DNA from: Pseudomonas sivasensis
Lineage (GTDB): Bacteria > Pseudomonadota > Gammaproteobacteria > Pseudomonadales > Pseudomonadaceae
NCBI RefSeq assembly: GCF_013778505.1
Contig: NZ_JAAOWU010000023.1
Coordinates: 23,725-87,724, forward strand
Reading direction: 5' to 3'
DNA length: 64,000 bases
The notes under the pieces are model-generated. The model saw only the letters and a list, made by a program, of their open reading frames with translations. It did no database searches and was not told the origin of the DNA. Position numbers and translations under genes: made by a program. Shown piece by piece: positions 63,810-64,000 of the stretch. Numbering within the stretch: the stretch's first letter is position 1; the number at the start of each line of letters is the position of its first letter.

Positions 63810-64000
63810 CTTAGGGTTTCGCTCTTACAGCGACTCACTTTTGGAAGAGCCCAAAAGTAAGCAAAAGGCTCTCGCCCCAACACTCGGCACCTCGCCTAGG
63901 CTCGGTGTGCCCGCACTCCGGCTTGAATCCGTGGGCCGCCGCGATGGGCCATCCATGGCCCAGCGCGGCTAACCCGGCGTCCTGCCGGGTTACCCACGGA
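63810..64000. repeat. Dispersed Pseudomonas repeat (R178-like), cut by the window edge
   Basis: The segment beginning around GGTTTCGCTCTTACAGCGAC is a sequence I recall as scattered in many copies in Pseudomonas genomes. It has a hairpin at 63837-63858 (ACTTTTGG, six bases, CCAAAAGT) and a long GC-rich tail with palindromic parts (CCATCCATGG and AACCCGGCG...CGGGTT). No gene is evident in it. The family name is from memory and the repeat continues past the edge. Confidence 0.55.

Overview
The window is a chromosomal segment of a fluorescent Pseudomonas, most likely of the P. fluorescens group. The evidence is the GC-rich codon use, a large non-ribosomal peptide synthetase (NRPS) locus of pyoverdine type, an NrtR-controlled NAD-salvage operon, a short pseudomonad-type metallothionein, and REPIN-like inverted repeats of the GTGGGAG...CTCCCAC type. 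No rRNA, tRNA, CRISPR array, intact insertion sequence or prophage was seen.

Region 1 (1-25.2 kb) holds part of a siderophore synthetase locus. A partial plus-strand NRPS (1-10696) ends in a thioesterase and is followed by an alpha/beta hydrolase. Converging on it from the minus strand are a PvdI-like NRPS (25151-14949) and a translationally coupled NRPS (14952-11773). Adenylation-pocket residues read by eye predict D-Ser, Lys, then Asp for the minus-strand pair. For the plus-strand enzyme they predict Lys-like, D-Ser, then an ornithine/hydroxyornithine-type residue before release. The PvdI-like protein ends in a TauD-type dioxygenase, and the next protein begins with a degenerate condensation-like domain before its Asp-specific adenylation domain. 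This is the arrangement known for beta-hydroxyaspartate formation in siderophores. A candidate PvdS-type promoter lies upstream of the PvdI-like gene.

Region 2 (25.4-31.8 kb) has a truncated HicB-like remnant, an MFS and a MATE transporter, then pncA-pncB-nadE divergent from nrtR, with a palindrome between them.

Region 3 (31.9-43.7 kb) contains a reduced polyol locus (SmoS-like dehydrogenase and solute-binding protein, with a divergent AraC regulator but no permease or ATPase genes). It also has a nucleoside-uptake pair (Tsx-like channel and NUP protein) behind a PurR-like palindrome, an oxidoreductase with a XapX protein, small conserved proteins, a metallothionein, a paired DUF606 exporter with LysR, and mntH.

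Region 4 (43.7-54.6 kb) holds a hydrolase-YaaW fusion, an AraC/EamA pair, a KefB/KefC-type antiporter, an exported unknown protein, an esterase, cobF with a phosphatase-like gene, a DUF4865 protein and two LysR regulators.

Region 5 (54.6-63.6 kb) is a tightly packed minus-strand operon: a Phd-like/transposase-N-domain protein, a TpsB transporter, an ExbB with an extra extracytoplasmic lectin-like part, ExbD, TonB, a porin, a coiled-coil protein, a YbjN protein and a PpiC-type isomerase. No TpsA substrate is present. This is the best candidate in the window for an undescribed envelope system. The right edge carries a dispersed Pseudomonas-type repeat.
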